Source: Bacteroidales bacterium
Lineage (GTDB): Bacteria > Bacteroidota > Bacteroidia > Bacteroidales > JAAUTT01
Direction of reading: 5' to 3'
DNA: 5,375 nucleotides
Assembly: GCA_025350365.1 (NCBI GenBank)
Contig: JANXXY010000420.1
Span: 1-5,375, forward strand
Shown: piece by piece, positions 1 through 5,373 of the stretch
Layout of the letters: the number at the start of each line of letters is the position of its first letter
Numbering within the stretch: position 1 is the stretch's first letter
The notes under the pieces: model-generated
Databases searched by the model: none
Told to the model about the DNA's origin: nothing
Seen by the model: only the letters and a program-made list of their open reading frames with translations
Made by a program: the position numbers and the translations under genes

Positions 1-494
1 GTTATGACTTAAATCAACATTGTAAAATTTCATCTGATTTTTTAGTCACAAGTGGAGGGGCATTTACACTTTTTAAAAATGTATCGGGAAGCACTAAATG
101 GCTATATGGCAATCCGTTGTATTACAACAATGCCCCTCTTAGTACCTCTGGTAATAGTTCCGGTAAAGGGTCCGGAAGTGGATCTTACAGCGGCTCAGGT
201 AATGGATCAGGAAGTAGTTCCATACTAAAATATTGGACCACTCAAATAGTGCAAAATAATTACCGGCTTGCACCATATAACCGGCTTGATATAAGTATTA
301 GCTACAGAAAGTTATGGAATTTGCCTGATAGAGTTATTGAGTCAGAATGGGTATTTTCTGTGTATAATGTTTATGCCCGGGCCAATACATTTTTTGCTTA
401 CTGTTCAATAGATCCGGTTACTAAACAGCCAATAGCCGTTGAGGTATCGTTTGTTCCAATTAAACCTAGCATCTCCTATAATCTGAAATTCTAA
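1..494 (+). CDS. TonB-dependent outer-membrane receptor, C-terminal fragment (5' end outside window)
   Basis: The frame is open from the window edge (first full codon at 3) to the TAA at 492-494, giving 163 residues of the end of a larger protein. The final part has the pattern of the last beta strands of Bacteroidota TonB-dependent receptors: NNYRLAPYNRLDISISY, then EWVFSVYNVYARANTFFAY, then VSFVPIKPSISYNLKF. The protein ends in Phe, the usual terminal aromatic for beta-barrel assembly. Such receptors import large or scarce ligands across the outer membrane using TonB energy. The ligand cannot be told because the plug domain and N-terminus are missing. An unusual Gly/Ser-rich stretch (nt 141-221) sits between two predicted strands. 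The TTG at 117 is not a real start, since the frame continues upstream with matching barrel-like sequence. Family assignment is by recognition of motifs; the topology is inferred. Confidence 0.85.
   Translation, partial: YDLNQHCKISSDFLVTSGGAFTLFKNVSGSTKWLYGNPLYYNNAPLSTSGNSSGKGSGSGSYSGSGNGSGSSSILKYWTTQIVQNNYRLAPYNRLDISISYRKLWNLPDRVIESEWVFSVYNVYARANTFFAYCSIDPVTKQPIAVEVSFVPIKPSISYNLKF
141..221 (+). other. Gly/Ser-rich low-complexity loop within the receptor
   Basis: Of 27 consecutive residues, 13 are Ser and 9 are Gly; the others are Thr, Asn, Lys and Tyr. The stretch lies between a strand ending near SGGAFTLF and the strand YRLAPYNRLDISISY, which by family topology puts it in a surface-exposed loop. 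Ser and Gly codons are mixed (tct, agt, tcc, tca, agc; ggt, ggg, gga, ggc), so this is not a fresh DNA-level repeat expansion. It looks like a maintained flexible linker or loop. Confidence 0.7.
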
Positions 495-597
495 AAAATC
501 ACAAAAACGGATAATCTCATAATTTTAATTGATAATTAGGTAAATGGATACAGATATGTTACAAGAAGTAAAAGTGGAAAAATCCTGAAACTTGACT

Positions 598-628
598 CTT
601 GGTTCTTTTATCATATATCGTAACTTTG
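598..628 (+). promoter_or_regulatory. Bacteroidota-type promoter candidate upstream of phosphofructokinase
   Basis: TAACTTTG at 621-628 matches the Bacteroidota -7 consensus TAnnTTTG exactly. A TTG at 599-601 lies 19 bases upstream, which is a suitable spacing for the -33 element. Transcription would start around 634, leaving a leader of about 58 nt before the ATG at 692. No Shine-Dalgarno sequence is evident in that leader, as is common in this phylum. The assignment rests on consensus matching only. Confidence 0.5.
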
Positions 629-691
629 ATAGCTATAAGGCGAAGAAATTGATAACCCTTGGATTTTTCGAAAACATCACACATTCATCTC

Positions 692-2014
692 ATGACTCAC
701 GAAGATTTTAAAGTAAAAGTACTTGGAAAAGGAACGATAAAGTCACCGTTAAAGCCATCTTTGCATCCCAATGGGTTGTCGTTTGGATTTATAGAAAACA
801 ACGACAGGGTACTATTGGATGCCTCACTGGAGCATTTTAAGCAATGTCAGGAAACCGGAGAGACTCCTATTTCTTTTGAAAAGGCAGGACCCTACAAACA
901 TCTTTACTTCGACCCCGACAAAACCAAAGTTGCCATAGTTACCTGCGGTGGATTATGCCCGGGTTTAAATAATGTGATTCGTAGTGTAGTAAACCAGCTA
1001 TATTACCGCTATAATGTAAACCGGATAATTGGGATACAATATGGGTTTGAAGGGTTTATCACCAAATATAATCACCCTGTAATCGAACTTACCCCGCAAA
1101 GCGTTGAAAACATTCACCTTTCAGGAGGAACTATCCTTGGGTCGTCTCGTGGAAACCAGGATGTTAGCGAGATTGTCGACAGGCTCATCGAACTGAATGT
1201 AAATATTTTGTTTTGTATTGGAGGTGATGGAACCTTACGTGGGGCGCATGCCATCCACGAAGAAATAGCACGCCGTAACCTAAGAATTTCGGTATCCGGC
1301 ATACCCAAAACTATTGATAATGACATCAATCTTATTGATAAATCGTTTGGTTTCGAAACAGCATTTACCATTGCGAACGACATTATTCGCTGCGCACATA
1401 ATGAAGCAATTGGCGCTTTCAACGGAATCGCAGTATTAAAGCTGATGGGTCGTGATTCCGGATTTATTGCCGCTTACGCAGCGCTTTCCATTCAGGAAGT
1501 AAATTTTGTACTTGTTCCAGAAATGATATTCGATTTATATGGGCCGAAAGGCTTTTTGCAAGTTTTGCGGCATCGTCTGGAAAACCGCCATCATGCGCTT
1601 ATAGTAGTGGCCGAAGGAGCCGGACAACACTTTTTCGATGGCGATACCGTGGAAAAGGATGCATCGGGAAACATAAAAAATAAGGACATAGGCTTGTACT
1701 TGAAGGACAAAATATCGGAGGAATTCCGAGCAAAGAATTTTCCGTTTACACTCAAGTACATCGATCCTAGTTATATTATTCGCAGTGCTCCCGCGAATGC
1801 TAACGACAGCAAATTTTGCAGCCTTCTTTCCCAAAATGCAGTTCACGCAGCCATGGCAGGTAAAACTGATTTTGTTATCGGACACTGGAACAACCTGTTT
1901 ACTCTTTTGCCCATTCCTATTACTGTCTCAAAACGGAATAAAATTGATGTGGAAGGTGAGTTGTGGTGGAATGTTCTCGAAACGACAGGTCAGCCTGTAT
2001 CGATGAAAAATTAA
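692..2014 (+). CDS. pfkA: ATP-dependent 6-phosphofructokinase, atypical (TP0108/plant-like) subfamily
   Basis: This cytosolic enzyme phosphorylates fructose 6-phosphate to fructose 1,6-bisphosphate, the committing step of glycolysis. From ATG 692 it has 440 residues, a normal length for the long atypical PFK clade shared by spirochaetes, plants and Bacteroidota. Motifs in order (numbered from that Met): VTCGGLCPGLN at about 82-93, GGTILGSSRG about 144-153, GGDGT 177-181 (nucleotide site), PKTIDND 205-211 with catalytic Asp209, MGRDSG 252-257 (sugar phosphate site), and IIRSAPANAND about 361-371 near the C-terminus. Gly after GGD (E. coli position 104) indicates ATP use, while Lys at the E. 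coli 124 position is as in PPi enzymes; this mix is typical of plant and trypanosome ATP-PFKs. The frame also runs back to a TTG at 659 right after a stop, but the ATG with the family-like N-terminus is preferred. The gene probably has its own promoter (598-628). Confidence 0.93.
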   Translation: MTHEDFKVKVLGKGTIKSPLKPSLHPNGLSFGFIENNDRVLLDASLEHFKQCQETGETPISFEKAGPYKHLYFDPDKTKVAIVTCGGLCPGLNNVIRSVVNQLYYRYNVNRIIGIQYGFEGFITKYNHPVIELTPQSVENIHLSGGTILGSSRGNQDVSEIVDRLIELNVNILFCIGGDGTLRGAHAIHEEIARRNLRISVSGIPKTIDNDINLIDKSFGFETAFTIANDIIRCAHNEAIGAFNGIAVLKLMGRDSGFIAAYAALSIQEVNFVLVPEMIFDLYGPKGFLQVLRHRLENRHHALIVVAEGAGQHFFDGDTVEKDASGNIKNKDIGLYLKDKISEEFRAKNFPFTLKYIDPSYIIRSAPANANDSKFCSLLSQNAVHAAMAGKTDFVIGHWNNLFTLLPIPITVSKRNKIDVEGELWWNVLETTGQPVSMKN

Positions 2015-2101
2015 ACACATTTTTGACAGATTATGACCGAACACTAAGATACAAAGACTATAAGGCAAAATTTTCACGATGCATCCGATGCCAAAAAATT
2101 G

Positions 2102-2109
2102 TATATTTG
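2102..2109 (+). promoter_or_regulatory. -7-like promoter element before the Rpn-family gene
   Basis: TATATTTG is an exact match to TAnnTTTG and lies 16 bases before the ATG at 2126. No convincing TTG or TTTG is seen at the usual -33 distance, so it may be weak or accidental in this AT-rich spacer. If it is used, the leader would be only about 10 nt long. Confidence 0.35.
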
Positions 2110-2125
2110 TTAAAAATATGATAAT

Positions 2126-2974
2126 ATGACCGACTTTGTAGAGAAATATATAAATCCTTTTACTGATTATGGTTTCAAAAAACTTTTTGGTGAAGAGTTA
2201 AATAAAGATTTGTTGTTAGATTTCTTAAACGAACTGCTTAAAGAGGAACAAGGTCAGATAAAGGATTTAACATACTTAAAAACGGAGAATCTTGGTGCAG
2301 CAGAGAATGATCGAAAGGCCATTTTTGACTTGTATTGTGAGAATGAAAAAGGTGAAAAATTCATTGTTGAATTACAAAAAACAAAACAAAACTTTTTTAA
2401 AGACCGGACAGTATATTATTCAACTTTTCCAATTCGTGAGCAAGCGAAACGAGATGATTGGAATTATGAACTAAAAGCTGTTTATACCATTGCAATTCTT
2501 GATTTTGTGTTTGATTCAGATACAAACGATGTTATTAAATTTAGGTATGACGTTAAATTAAAAGATATTGATACGAATAAGGTATTCAATGATAAATTGA
2601 CGTTCATATATCTGGAAATGCCAAAGTTTAATAAATCAGTAGACGAACTTGAAACACGATTTGATAAGTGGCTCTATGTTTTAAGGAATTTAAACAAACT
2701 TGAAAGGATTCCGGATAAACTGAGAGAGCGTATTTTTGACAAATTATTTGAAACCGCTGAGATAGCTAAGTTTACTCAGGAACAAGTTCGTTCTTATGAG
2801 GATAGTTTAAAATATTACCGTGATTTAAAAAACTCATTAGATACAGCAAGGGACGAAGGGACGATTGAAGGAAAGATAGAAGTTGCAAAAAACTTATTGT
2901 CTAGCGGGGTTTCAATTGATTTGATAATTAATTCAACCGGATTATCGGAAGACCAAATCAAAAAATTAAAATAA
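2126..2974 (+). CDS. Rpn family PD-(D/E)XK nuclease (often annotated as 'transposase')
   Basis: The 282-residue protein opens with NPFTDYGFKKLFGEE, the signature start of the Rpn / PDDEXK_2 family. The restriction-enzyme-like core is visible: Asp68 in AIFDLY, then Glu82-x-Gln84 in FIVELQK, where Gln stands in for the canonical Lys as is common in this family. A conserved MPKFNKS segment follows (about 165-171). The C-terminal tail has the family pattern EGxxEGKxEVAKNLL and ends in a small helix-turn-helix-like TGLSEDQIKKLK. E. coli Rpn proteins are DNA endonucleases linked to recombination and phage defence; that role is family knowledge and is not shown here. The sequence is notably AT-rich: sampled 60-base lines are about 20-28% GC, against about 42% in a sampled phosphofructokinase line, which fits horizontal acquisition. 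I see no insertion-sequence ends. The start has no Shine-Dalgarno, but the N-terminal motif supports it. Confidence 0.9.
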   Translation: MTDFVEKYINPFTDYGFKKLFGEELNKDLLLDFLNELLKEEQGQIKDLTYLKTENLGAAENDRKAIFDLYCENEKGEKFIVELQKTKQNFFKDRTVYYSTFPIREQAKRDDWNYELKAVYTIAILDFVFDSDTNDVIKFRYDVKLKDIDTNKVFNDKLTFIYLEMPKFNKSVDELETRFDKWLYVLRNLNKLERIPDKLRERIFDKLFETAEIAKFTQEQVRSYEDSLKYYRDLKNSLDTARDEGTIEGKIEVAKNLLSSGVSIDLIINSTGLSEDQIKKLK

Positions 2975-3091
2975 ATTCATCATTAAATCCTGAACCAAAC
3001 AGAAGTAAAAACAAGGAAATAATACATTGTGAATCATAAATGAACAAATAGGAAAATCAGATTGTTTCTTCTTAAATAAAAATACTGATTT

Positions 3092-3217
3092 GTGAAAATA
3101 ATCCTTCCTAATCAAAAAATAAAAGCCTGGATAAAAAAATTTGGTATCGCATGGCTTATCTTTTTATTTTTAAAAGGATTGGTATGGCTATTCGTTGTAT
3201 ATTTTTTGGTGAAATAA
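3092..3217 (+). CDS. 41-residue hydrophobic membrane mini-protein (hypothetical)
   Basis: This short reading frame starts at GTG 3092, just after an in-frame TGA at 3086-3088, and ends at TAA 3215-3217. The product has a basic N-terminal part (Lys2, 9, 11, 15, 16) followed by an almost uninterrupted hydrophobic segment, about 17-40, rich in Trp, Phe, Leu and Val. A single Lys28-Gly29 lies in its middle, and the protein ends with Lys. This predicts one membrane helix with a cytoplasmic basic end (positive-inside rule). There is no ATG in the frame, so GTG or a rarer codon must be used. The four-helix membrane protein gene begins 36 bp downstream, so the two may be co-transcribed. I recall similar short Lys-rich FLxKGLxWL proteins in Bacteroidota but cannot confirm this. 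The function is unknown, and chance in AT-rich DNA remains possible. Confidence 0.5.
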   Translation: MKIILPNQKIKAWIKKFGIAWLIFLFLKGLVWLFVVYFLVK

Positions 3218-3253
3218 CAACGATTATATTTCTGAAATCAAATCTTCTATCAT

Positions 3254-3700
3254 ATGTATCTGTATCCCTTTATTTTGCACAGCCACTCAATACTGCGCTG
3301 GGTGGCTTTATTGTTCCTGATAATAGCCATTGTTAACAGTCTCCTTGGGGTTATTAGGAAAACTTCATTTACCGGAACTGATTTGAAAATGTCACTTTGG
3401 GCTATGGTAACATTTCACTTGCAGGTATTGCTGGGAATTGTTCTCTATTTTATTAGTCCTAAAGTACAATTTACCGCCGGAATGATGAAATCAGACTTGC
3501 TCCGTTTTTATACGATGGAACACGTTTCACTCATGCTTATCTCCATTGTTCTTATTACTTTAGGTTACTTACGGGCAAAGAAGAAGATAGAGAAGGGTCA
3601 TAAACAAATTTTTGTATTTTATGTAATTGCTTTCTTGTTGGTTCTTGTAGCAATTCCATGGCCATTTCGTGAAATATTTGGTACAAATTGGATTTATTAG
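3254..3700 (+). CDS. Small four-helix integral membrane protein (Bacteroidota 'cytochrome B-like' hypothetical)
   Basis: The 148-residue protein shows four hydrophobic segments at about 14-33, 48-67, 87-105 and 118-136, with Lys/Arg-rich turns (RKTS, RAKKKIEKGHK). It resembles a small inner-membrane family in Bacteroidota that databases sometimes call cytochrome B; this is recollection and not a search result. Residues that look functionally placed are His9 and His11 before helix 1 (LHSHSILRW), His55 in FHLQ of helix 2, Glu89-His90 at the start of helix 3, and the IPWPFRE motif after helix 4. Paired intramembrane histidines could bind haem or a metal, but no proof is visible. No signal peptide separate from helix 1 is seen. 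ATG 3254 has no Shine-Dalgarno. The 41-residue mini-protein gene lies directly upstream, and an AT-rich spacer with inverted repeats follows. Confidence 0.8.
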   Translation: MYLYPFILHSHSILRWVALLFLIIAIVNSLLGVIRKTSFTGTDLKMSLWAMVTFHLQVLLGIVLYFISPKVQFTAGMMKSDLLRFYTMEHVSLMLISIVLITLGYLRAKKKIEKGHKQIFVFYVIAFLLVLVAIPWPFREIFGTNWIY

Positions 3701-3742
3701 ATTGTGCATATATTCAATAGTTCGGTAATTTCTCAACTTTGG

Positions 3743-3757
3743 CATTTTTATAAAATG
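3743..3757 (+). other. Short AT hairpin after the four-helix membrane gene
   Basis: CATTTT (3743-3748), loop TAT and AAAATG (3752-3757) form a perfect 6-bp stem 42 bases after the stop codon. It is too AT-rich and lacks a following T-run, so it is only a weak candidate for a transcript end or mRNA 3' structure. Confidence 0.2.
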
Positions 3758-3765
3758 TAATACGT

Positions 3766-3815
3766 TGAAATACATAGAAATAGATAAATATTTCAATATA
3801 TATCTAAGTATTTCA
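3766..3815. repeat. Nested AT-rich inverted repeat
   Basis: The outer arms TGAAATAC (3766-3773) and GTATTTCA (3808-3815) are perfect reverse complements. Inside them TAGATA (3781-3786) and TATCTA (3801-3806) also pair. A further inner pair is GAAATA (3777-3782) with TATTTC (3789-3794). The half-site TATTTCA thus occurs four times counting both orientations (one copy lacks its last base). The element lies between the membrane protein gene and the GH5 gene. It could be an operator for the downstream enzyme or an mRNA structure. The rest of 3701-3963 shows no gene and no convincing promoter. Confidence 0.4.
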
Positions 3816-3963
3816 TTTTAAGAATATTGCTGAAAATTTACCGAAGCGTTGTATATTGTTATAGGTTTTAATCGGTAACGCAATTGATTCAAAAATCCAA
3901 AAACATTTGCGGATCATTTCAATAACAGTTTACTTTAATATCTCAACAAAAAATATTCATATC

Positions 3964-4041
3964 ATGAACCGTCGCATATTTATAAAAAATTCAGGTATGG
4001 CGACCGCTGCTATTGGATTAGCAGGGAGTCAGGCATGGGGA
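3964..4041 (+). other. Twin-arginine-like signal peptide coding region of the GH5 enzyme
   Basis: This covers residues 1-26. Arg3-Arg4 is followed by x-Phe-Ile-Lys, then a weakly hydrophobic core (GMATAAIGLAG) and a polar/aromatic end (SQAWG). No Cys lipobox is present, so it is not a lipoprotein. The exact cleavage site is a guess. Confidence 0.6.
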
Positions 4042-5115
4042 GTTCAAAATCCCAAGCATGTAAGGAATATACTTCCGCGCTGGAGGGGGTTCAATATACT
4101 TGATTATTTTGGAGCCAATGCGAACCCAAATAATTTGTCGAGCAAATCAACTGAAGATGATTTTCGATGGATGGCCGATTGGGGATTTAATTTTGTAAGA
4201 CTACCGATGGCCTATCCCCGATATATCAAATTTAACAGAACAGCAAATCTTAACCCTCCGGATGTTTATAATATAGATGAAAAAATAGCGGATCAGATAG
4301 AGTCGCTTATAACTATGGCTCAAAAGCACGGATTGCATGTTAGCCTTAATTTGCATCGAGCTCCCGGTTATTGCATCAATGCCGGATTTCATGAACCATA
4401 CAATTTATGGAAAGATGAGGACGCCCGCAAGGCATTTTACTACCATTGGGGTTATTGGGCAAAGAGGTTTAAAAATGTTTCTTCTGATAAAATAAGTTTT
4501 GACCTTTTAAACGAACCTGCACTTAGAGAGGACATGAACGATCAATATTCTAAAAGTAGTGCAGTTCCGGGAATATTGTATCGCGAAGTAGTGTTGGGAG
4601 CAGCGGCGGCAATTCGAAGTGCTAATCCCAACCACCTGATTATTGCCGATGGAAATAATGTAGGCAACTCTGTTATTCCTGAAATAGAAGATTTAAGAAT
4701 TGCCCAAAGTTGCAGGGGTTATTTTCCGCATTATATTTCGCATTACCAAGCTCCGTGGGTATTTAAAGATCCGTCATTAGCTCCTCCTCCTGTATGGCCT
4801 GGCGTTATTGACGGGAAAACATTTGGAAGAGCACAATTGGAAGAATATTATAAACCCTGGATTGAACTATCCAAAAGAGGTGTTGGGGTGCATTGCGGTG
4901 AATGCGGTTGTTGGAGCAAAACTCCTCATCAAGTATTTCTTGCTTGGTTTGGCGACGTTATCGATATCCTTACTCACAATGACATTGGATATGGATTGTG
5001 GAATTTCAGAGGCGATTTTGGCATCCTTGATTCTGGCAGAAGCGATGTAGATTACAAAGATTGGTATGGGCACAAACTAGACAGTAAATTACTCGATTTA
5101 CTTAAAAAATATTAA
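3964..5115 (+). CDS. Glycoside hydrolase family 5 (cellulase-like) enzyme, exported, Tat-type signal
   Basis: From ATG 3964 the protein has 383 residues. It begins with NRRIFIKNSG, a twin-arginine motif (RRxFIK, residues 3-8), followed by a mildly hydrophobic Ala/Gly stretch, as in Tat signal peptides; cleavage is likely near SQAWG (about 22-26). The rest is one (beta/alpha)8 barrel of GH5: FNFVRLPM with Arg79, NLHRAPGYC with His131, the acid/base Glu184 in FDLLNEP, SHYQAPW with His260-Tyr261, the nucleophile Glu313 in HCGECGCW, and WNFRGDFGILDSGR with Trp346. All eight expected positions that I looked for are present, so it should be an active retaining glycosidase acting on beta-linked glucan, mannan or a related polymer; the exact substrate and subfamily cannot be told. 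There is no carbohydrate-binding module or secretion tail, so it probably works in the periplasm. Upstream TTG 3907 is rejected because ATG 3964 begins a proper signal peptide. The gene stands alone, 263 bp after its neighbour. Confidence 0.92.
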   Translation: MNRRIFIKNSGMATAAIGLAGSQAWGVQNPKHVRNILPRWRGFNILDYFGANANPNNLSSKSTEDDFRWMADWGFNFVRLPMAYPRYIKFNRTANLNPPDVYNIDEKIADQIESLITMAQKHGLHVSLNLHRAPGYCINAGFHEPYNLWKDEDARKAFYYHWGYWAKRFKNVSSDKISFDLLNEPALREDMNDQYSKSSAVPGILYREVVLGAAAAIRSANPNHLIIADGNNVGNSVIPEIEDLRIAQSCRGYFPHYISHYQAPWVFKDPSLAPPPVWPGVIDGKTFGRAQLEEYYKPWIELSKRGVGVHCGECGCWSKTPHQVFLAWFGDVIDILTHNDIGYGLWNFRGDFGILDSGRSDVDYKDWYGHKLDSKLLDLLKKY

Positions 5116-5118
5116 AGT

Positions 5119-5134
5119 TATAGTATAAACTATA
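5119..5134 (+). terminator. Weak hairpin just after the GH5 stop codon
   Basis: TATAGT (5119-5124), loop ATAA and ACTATA (5129-5134) form a 6-bp AT stem three bases after the stop codon. No U-tract follows directly, so it is at best an atypical terminator or a 3' end stabiliser. Confidence 0.25.
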
Positions 5135-5153
5135 CAACACTTCATTAAAATTA

Positions 5154-5175
5154 AAAATTTGAAAATTTGAAAATG
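5154..5175. repeat. Short tandem repeat AAAATTTG
   Basis: AAAATTTG occurs twice head to tail (5154-5161 and 5162-5169) and is followed by a diverged third start AAAATG (5170-5175). It lies in the non-coding tail after the GH5 gene. Such short AT repeats are easily produced by slippage, and no function is evident. Confidence 0.5.
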
Positions 5176-5211
5176 ATTGGCTAATAACTAGTTACGATTA
5201 ATTTCATTTTT

Positions 5212-5219
5212 TAAATTTG
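5212..5219 (+). promoter_or_regulatory. -7-like promoter element TAAATTTG pointing out of the window
   Basis: TAAATTTG is an exact TAnnTTTG match, followed by CACTC, in a stretch with no gene. No good -33 TTG is seen at the expected distance. If real, it would drive a gene to the right of the window and read through the palindromic repeat at 5263-5373. Confidence 0.3.
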
Positions 5220-5262
5220 CACTCATTATTAGTACCTTAAAAAATATACCGAAGTATTAAAC

Positions 5263-5373
5263 TTTAATGACCCTCACCCTAAATCCCTCTCCTAAACGGG
5301 CGATGGACTTTAGCCTCGTTCAAATCTAGCTCCCCTCTCTTTGTGGATATGGGCTGTGAGTGAGCTCATTATA
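5263..5373. repeat. Decayed palindromic intergenic repeat (double hairpin, imperfect terminal inverted repeats)
   Basis: The two ends mirror each other: TTTAATGA (5263-5270) against TCATTATA (5366-5373), seven of eight matching, with TCAC (5274-5277) against GTGA (5360-5363) just inside. Two imperfect hairpins lie within. The first is TCCCTCTCC (5284-5292) against GGCGATGGA (5299-5307), seven of nine pairs. The second is CCCCTCTC (5332-5339) against GATATGGG (5346-5353), six of eight pairs. The CCCTCACCCTAAATCCCTCTCC-type wording is GC-rich and unlike the surrounding AT-rich DNA. It resembles a family of dispersed intergenic palindromes seen in many bacteria (recollection, not searched). The mismatches suggest an old, degenerate copy. 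It is not coding as far as can be seen. Confidence 0.6.

Noticed and set aside
117..494. TTG at 117 as the start of a separate 125-residue protein
   Set aside because: The same frame continues upstream to the window edge with barrel-like sequence, so this is the end of a larger receptor.
659..691. TTG start adding 11 residues to the phosphofructokinase
   Set aside because: ATG 692 follows closely, and the extra residues do not look like the family N-terminus; an exact start would need proteomic proof.
1114..1885. Two reverse-strand reading frames (1114-1422 and 1535-1885) inside the phosphofructokinase gene
   Set aside because: They lie wholly opposite a well-conserved gene, and their products show no recognisable domain; they are shadow frames.
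633..2066. Shared 9-mer CTATAAGGC in the leaders of the phosphofructokinase (633-641) and Rpn (2058-2066) genes
   Set aside because: Tens of shared 9-mers are expected by chance in a window this size, and the flanks do not match further.
2015..3091. Insertion-sequence ends flanking the Rpn gene
   Set aside because: No inverted repeats or target duplications were found by eye on either side; the 'transposase' label of the family does not make this an IS.
3151..3336. A 61-residue forward frame overlapping the mini-protein and the four-helix gene
   Set aside because: It overlaps both better candidates in another frame and has no coherent domain or helix pattern.
4867..5073. Reverse-strand frame within the GH5 gene
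   Set aside because: It lies opposite the catalytic nucleophile region of GH5, whose conservation explains the open frame.
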